A stretch of DNA of 64,000 nt from Paralichthys olivaceus (Eukaryota > Chordata > Actinopteri > Pleuronectiformes > Paralichthyidae): positions 11,785,001 through 11,849,000 of the forward strand of contig NC_091102.1 in the NCBI RefSeq assembly GCF_024713975.1, written 5' to 3'. The notes beneath the pieces were generated by a model. The model had not been told where the DNA came from and made no database searches. It worked only from the letters and a program-made list of their open reading frames with translations. Every line of letters begins with the position of its first letter. The stretch's first letter is position 1. The position numbers and the translations under genes are program-made. This document shows positions 58,069 through 64,000 of the stretch, in pieces.

Positions 58069-58274
58069 ATGTGAAGAACATGATAGCTTTGAAAAATGAA
58101 GATTACCACAGTGTTTTTGTTCACTGTTGTGTTGCTGTATATCACTGATATTCTGAGATGTCAGGTTGAACAATTTTTGGTCATTTTTATGTGCTATTAA
58201 TATTTACTGCTTGTAAAAAAATTTACTTTTCAAAGTATTTTATGTGGAATTTTTTCAAAATATTTTTAAATTTT

Positions 58275-58389
58275 AATAAAAGCAATTGCATGCGTTTTTA
58301 GTCAAAGACATTTTGTGAATAAGATGGCAAAGTATCTCAATTTTTGTAGAGTGGTAACATTTGTAATGTTTTAATGAAGGAAAAATAAA
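58275..58389 (+). terminator. fap poly(A) signals
   Basis: AATAAA occurs at 58,275 and again at 58,384, 207 and 316 bp after the stop codon. Either could end the transcript. Confidence 0.7.
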
Positions 58390-58399
58390 GATTGTTTAA

Positions 58400-59056
58400 A
58401 TAAAACAGTTTCATTGTTTTTCTCATTAAGTAGAGTTGAATTTTACTAAAAAAACATTTCCGTATCTTATTTTAACAGTATTTGTAAGAAAGTATACAGG
58501 GTTGGAAAGAGGAATTCTTTCTTCGTAATTTACAAATAAAATCTTAACTATGTGGGCATTGTCTTTACGTCGTTTGCAGCTCCAGGATACAGAGAAAAAA
58601 AATTACAACTAATATCAGAAATCCCCCATTGTCTCTTGATATTTGGATACATGGGCACAAGCAAAATATGACGGCATGGTCCACATTTAATTATTCTTGA
58701 GTGCTACGTTTATAGGTGTAATATTTAAAAATGTGTTTTTTTATGTATATATCTGGAGGTTAGCTTAATTTTTTTTCATAACAGGATTTGCCTATAGGAG
58801 AAAGCTTTTTGTTTCATTAGGCGCAGCAGTTCAAACACATCTGGCTGCCGGTATTTATTTGTCAGGGCAGAGGTCATGTTTGATTGTGACACCTAAAGTA
58901 GTAGCTTTTATCACTCAGACGTTGGTAGGGTTTTCTTCAAGTCAAACACATCCAGTGGACTGAGACAGAAGCTGACTAATGGGTTGAGAGAAAGTGAGGA
59001 TGTGCTGATGTTGGTGTGACGAGGGAGTCACCTGAGAGAGTGCTTCTCCGCTCGAC
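58400..59056. promoter_or_regulatory. fap-gcg intergenic region / gcg upstream region
   Basis: This 650-bp stretch separates the fap 3' end from the gcg TATA box and must contain the proximal gcg promoter. The part from about 58,820 is less AT-rich and contains a CRE-like half site (TGACG at about 59,018) and FoxA-like TATTTATTTG at about 58,852. These are motif resemblances only. Confidence 0.4.
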
Positions 59057-59064
59057 TATATAAG
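59057..59064 (+). promoter_or_regulatory. gcg TATA box
   Basis: TATATAAG lies about 120 bp upstream of a strong donor (CACAG|GTGAGA at 59,178/59,179) that closes an untranslated first exon. Initiation is expected near 59,086-59,090. Glucagon genes characteristically have a TATA box and a separate 5' UTR exon. Confidence 0.8.
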
Positions 59065-59278
59065 AGCCAGCAGATCAAGAGGGGACCATGAAACAGCTGC
59101 AGAAGCCAAGAGAGAAGACGGACAGCAGCCAACACACTTTTCAATCCCTCTGTCAGACGCTCAGATAAAGGAGCACAGGTGAGACATGCACTTTCTCTTG
59201 TCAGGAAAAACTTTTATTTCAACATGGTTCGGTGAAATAATCTCAAAATGTTTTGTTCACCTTTCAGAAGCTCAAACG

Positions 59279-61217
<1,939 letters not shown>

Positions 61218-61597
61218 ACTCCACCACATCATAATGCAACTATTCCCATTGACTCTGTGCCATTATATGTTTCACTGTCTGTACGAGCCTTTTCCCTTTG
61301 TCATGCTATTAAATTCCCATCATAAAAATCTCTGTCGGCCTTCGGTGGTTGAAGGAAATGTCAAAATGCAAAAAAGTATGTTTGAAATGTGTGTCAATCC
61401 TAAATGTTGGTGATTTTTCATCAAGCACTCACATCATGATTCTTTTTTTGAAATTTCACATTTTCACCTTCCTTCTCATGTAAACTTAAAAAGAATAAGA
61501 CACAATTATTGATCTGGATTCTGCGAGTTCACTAATTACTTCTGTAGATAGTCTCGATACCGTTTCTTATAATTCAGAAAAGTCGTATTTAGTTTTC

Positions 61598-61603
61598 AAT
61601 AAA
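61598..61603 (+). terminator. gcg poly(A) signal
   Basis: AATAAA about 380 bp after the gcg stop; a weaker ATTAAA occurs at about 61,308. The 3' UTR would end near 61,620. Confidence 0.7.
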
Positions 61604-61619
61604 GAAATGTGTACAATCA

Positions 61620-62580
61620 ATGAGTTCCCTCTTGGTTTGACAAGGATCGCTTTACATCCCATCATGAGGTTGACGTTTTCAACATAGGCTCCAACTTAAA
61701 GTGCATCAGTAATTTAATAAAATGAAGTAAAAACAGAGTCAATTAATCAATAATAGTTTAAAATAACTTTTTTGCTTCATCACCCAAAATTATTACGAAT
61801 ATCAGTGTTCACTTTTGGCCAAGAAACAGAATTTGACAGCGTGCACCAATGTTTCTTCTGCCATGCTCTCTGAATCCTCCTGTTTAAGGAAGCAGAACCA
61901 AACTCAATGAACACGCCATGCAGTCCCCAAGGGGAGCTGTGCGTTGGGATTATTACCAGGTAATCAAATGATGTGTCACCTGTCAACTGTTCACTGGATT
62001 TCCAAGTGATGCTCTGACAGCACACCAAGGACATTGGTCATGCTAAATGAAAGTAAACATAATTATGTGATTGTCGGACTCACTGGGAACAACGACTGGG
62101 TTGACACTTCCTCCTGGCACGATAAACAGTGGAATTCACATGAGCCAGCAGCTCGACGTGCTTTGAGATGAGCCGCATCTCTCAGCTGTCATCCGTCGCT
62201 CATCAAACCATCTGTTGATCACAGGAGCCAGGCCCTCTCCAGTTGAGGCCAAATCTCCGAGGGTTCCTACGTATTTTATTCTTCCTGTTATTCTCCATGC
62301 AGGTGCAGTGTGTGGATGAAGTGTGTCATCAAAGGCACAACTGATCTGACATGATGCGATTAAAGGGATACCAGCAACTGATCAATAAATATCAAATAGA
62401 GACAGAGAGAGAGAGAGAGAGAGAGAGTGAGCGAGAGAGAGAGAGAGTGAAATAAGTGAGTGATTGACCAACAGAGTGAGCGATCAGTTATTAATTGCAT
62501 TTGTACTTTGTACCCTGATTATAAAGTCTTACCCATGTTTCCATGGTTGCACAGTTCAGAATGAGCAAATAAGCAGAAGA
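61620..62580. other. Intergenic region after gcg
   Basis: No gene recognised. A GA-rich microsatellite lies at 62,401-62,450. No DPP4 exon, the expected next gene by human gene order, was found here. Confidence 0.55.
62401..62450. repeat. (GA)n microsatellite
   Basis: Purine-only GAGA tract with two GTGA/GCGA interruptions. Confidence 0.93.
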
Positions 62581-64000
62581 ACAAGTGTGATTATAGAAAT
62601 TTATTAAATTAAAATAGCATTGACATAATAAAACATTTTTTTGTTCTTGAATACATTTTAAAACTCTGATATTTCAACCTCATTGTAATCCTCAGGGTTA
62701 GATTTTGAATGTTCTCGTATCTTCTTAATTTATGACATCAAATAAACTTAAGAGCTTTAAAACACAAAATGAGGTTATTCCTTTTTACATTTACAAAATA
62801 AGCCATACACTGACACTATAGAGACATACGTCTATGTAAGCTTGCAAGGTGTTCTGTAACAAACATGTTTATTATATTCCACAAAATAGATATAGATAAA
62901 TAATTTCTATAATAAATATGTATTGGAGAATTGATTTTTTACCAAAAAAAGTGCTTTTGTATTTGGTTCAGTATTTGTACAGTATGTTGTTCTTTCGTTA
63001 GTTTTAAAAAATCATTTCCATCTTAGGTGGGTCACATCATTGTGCAGAATAAAAAATGGTCCCACCAACTCACATCACAAACGTCCAGTTTACAGACCGT
63101 TTCAGGATGTTTACATTTCAAACAGCTTCTATGTAGTTATTGTCAACAATGATCTTAGATTAACTAGATCTTCATATTTAATTTCACATCATATTCAATG
63201 TAGGGAATCGTTACATAAATAAATAATGTTGATATGATGGTATTTTGAAATACAAAGTATATAACAAAATACATTTGTCCCAAAGCAAAAATTTAAAAAC
63301 AAAACCAACCATTTTGTAGTTTACATTCAGTGTGGTATTAATAAAGTATCTAGATTTACATATAAAGTACATTTTGACATCAACAACACAAGAAATTTCT
63401 ACAGAAGTTTCCATGAATAAGCAGTATATTTGTGACACATCAGATAACACGCACATTGATTTACAAACATATATTTGAGGGATTTATAATCAGCAGTACA
63501 CAATGTACACACAGAGGGGACAGTGACAAAGACACACAACACTGTCCCTCCTCTTCTCGCTTTGCATTTCTCATCTTGCACCATTGTTTTGTGGGGAAAT
63601 ACTGTGAGCGTTGTGGTAAACTGTAAGCATTGACAAAGGTATACAGTGAGTTAATACAACATCTCATTACATTTCTGCATTAAAGATGTCACTCAGGTAA
63701 AAGGGCAGTAAAATGTACTTAAAATAACAGAAATAGAAGAATTCATTATGCAGTATCGTATTATCACTGTCATCTTATTGTATACTTTCTATTTTATATT
63801 GAATGTATTGTATCATATTAAAAATGAAAACTCTACATGTACCAAGCACAAATATCAAGGAGATAAATAACAGTGCACTGTAAAACTCTAAAACCATAAT
63901 ACTGCAAAACATTAAAAAAAAATTGTCAAGCGTAAAAGATTGTTTCTACATTTTCTTTTTTGTAAGAATTAAACAAACATTATAAAACATGTACATTTGG
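62581..64000 (-). other. AT-rich tract, possible 3' UTR of a minus-strand gene
   Basis: The last 1.4 kb are AT-rich with no coding exon. TTTATT at 62,600-62,605 reads AATAAA on the minus strand, and the composition changes here. In human the gene facing this block beyond DPP4 is SLC4A10, transcribed towards it, so a 3' UTR of slc4a10 is one possibility. There is no coding sequence to support it. Confidence 0.3.

Noticed and set aside
62297..62330. Possible GLP-2 start (CATGCAGGTGCAG)
   Set aside because: The frame gives His-Ala-Gly-Ala and then a stop within a few codons, with no acceptor and no GLP-2-like continuation.

Overview
The window is nuclear DNA from a teleost fish, probably a spiny-rayed (percomorph) species. 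The evidence is vertebrate spliced genes with compact introns, a two-peptide proglucagon that closely resembles the anglerfish type II precursor, and several repeat types common in teleost genomes. All coding models below were built by hand from splice sites and reading-frame continuity; nothing was searched.

Layout. Bases 1 to about 30,399 are one satellite array of telomere-like TTAGGG hexamers alternating with two related single-copy-looking modules (A and B), with higher-order duplications of 4.4, 5.1 and 6.6 kb. Bases 30,400-33,494 hold no gene I can support. The last two coding exons of kcnh7 (ERG3 potassium channel, + strand) lie at 33,495-34,879, so the remainder of that gene must lie beyond the array, or is missing. 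Bases 34,880-38,340 are non-coding with dispersed repeats. ifih1 (MDA5, 16 coding exons, 988 aa) spans 38,437-49,092 and has an interferon-response element just upstream. fap (dipeptidyl-peptidase family, 26 exons, 746 aa) spans 50,405-58,068. gcg (proglucagon: glucagon plus GLP-1, 121 aa) spans 59,279-61,217 behind a TATA box. Bases 61,620-64,000 are non-coding and the last part may be the 3' UTR of a minus-strand gene.

The order and orientation kcnh7 > ifih1 > fap > gcg match the human 2q24 block (KCNH7, IFIH1, FAP, GCG, all on one strand). Grancalcin (GCA), which lies between KCNH7 and IFIH1 in human, and DPP4, which follows GCG, are not seen. The genes do not form one pathway: kcnh7 is a neuronal K+ channel, ifih1 a cytosolic dsRNA sensor, fap a cell-surface serine protease and gcg an islet/gut hormone precursor whose GLP-1 has the His-Ala N-terminus cut by DPP4-type enzymes.

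The most notable points are the telomere-hexamer satellite with its G-rich strand pointing towards the genes and lying where a kcnh7 intron should be; the reciprocal A/B hybrid modules inside it; a Glu in place of the usual motif VI Arg in MDA5; a duplicated splice acceptor in ifih1 that would give a CARD1-only product; and a DPP4-like Asp at the position that sets endopeptidase activity in FAP.
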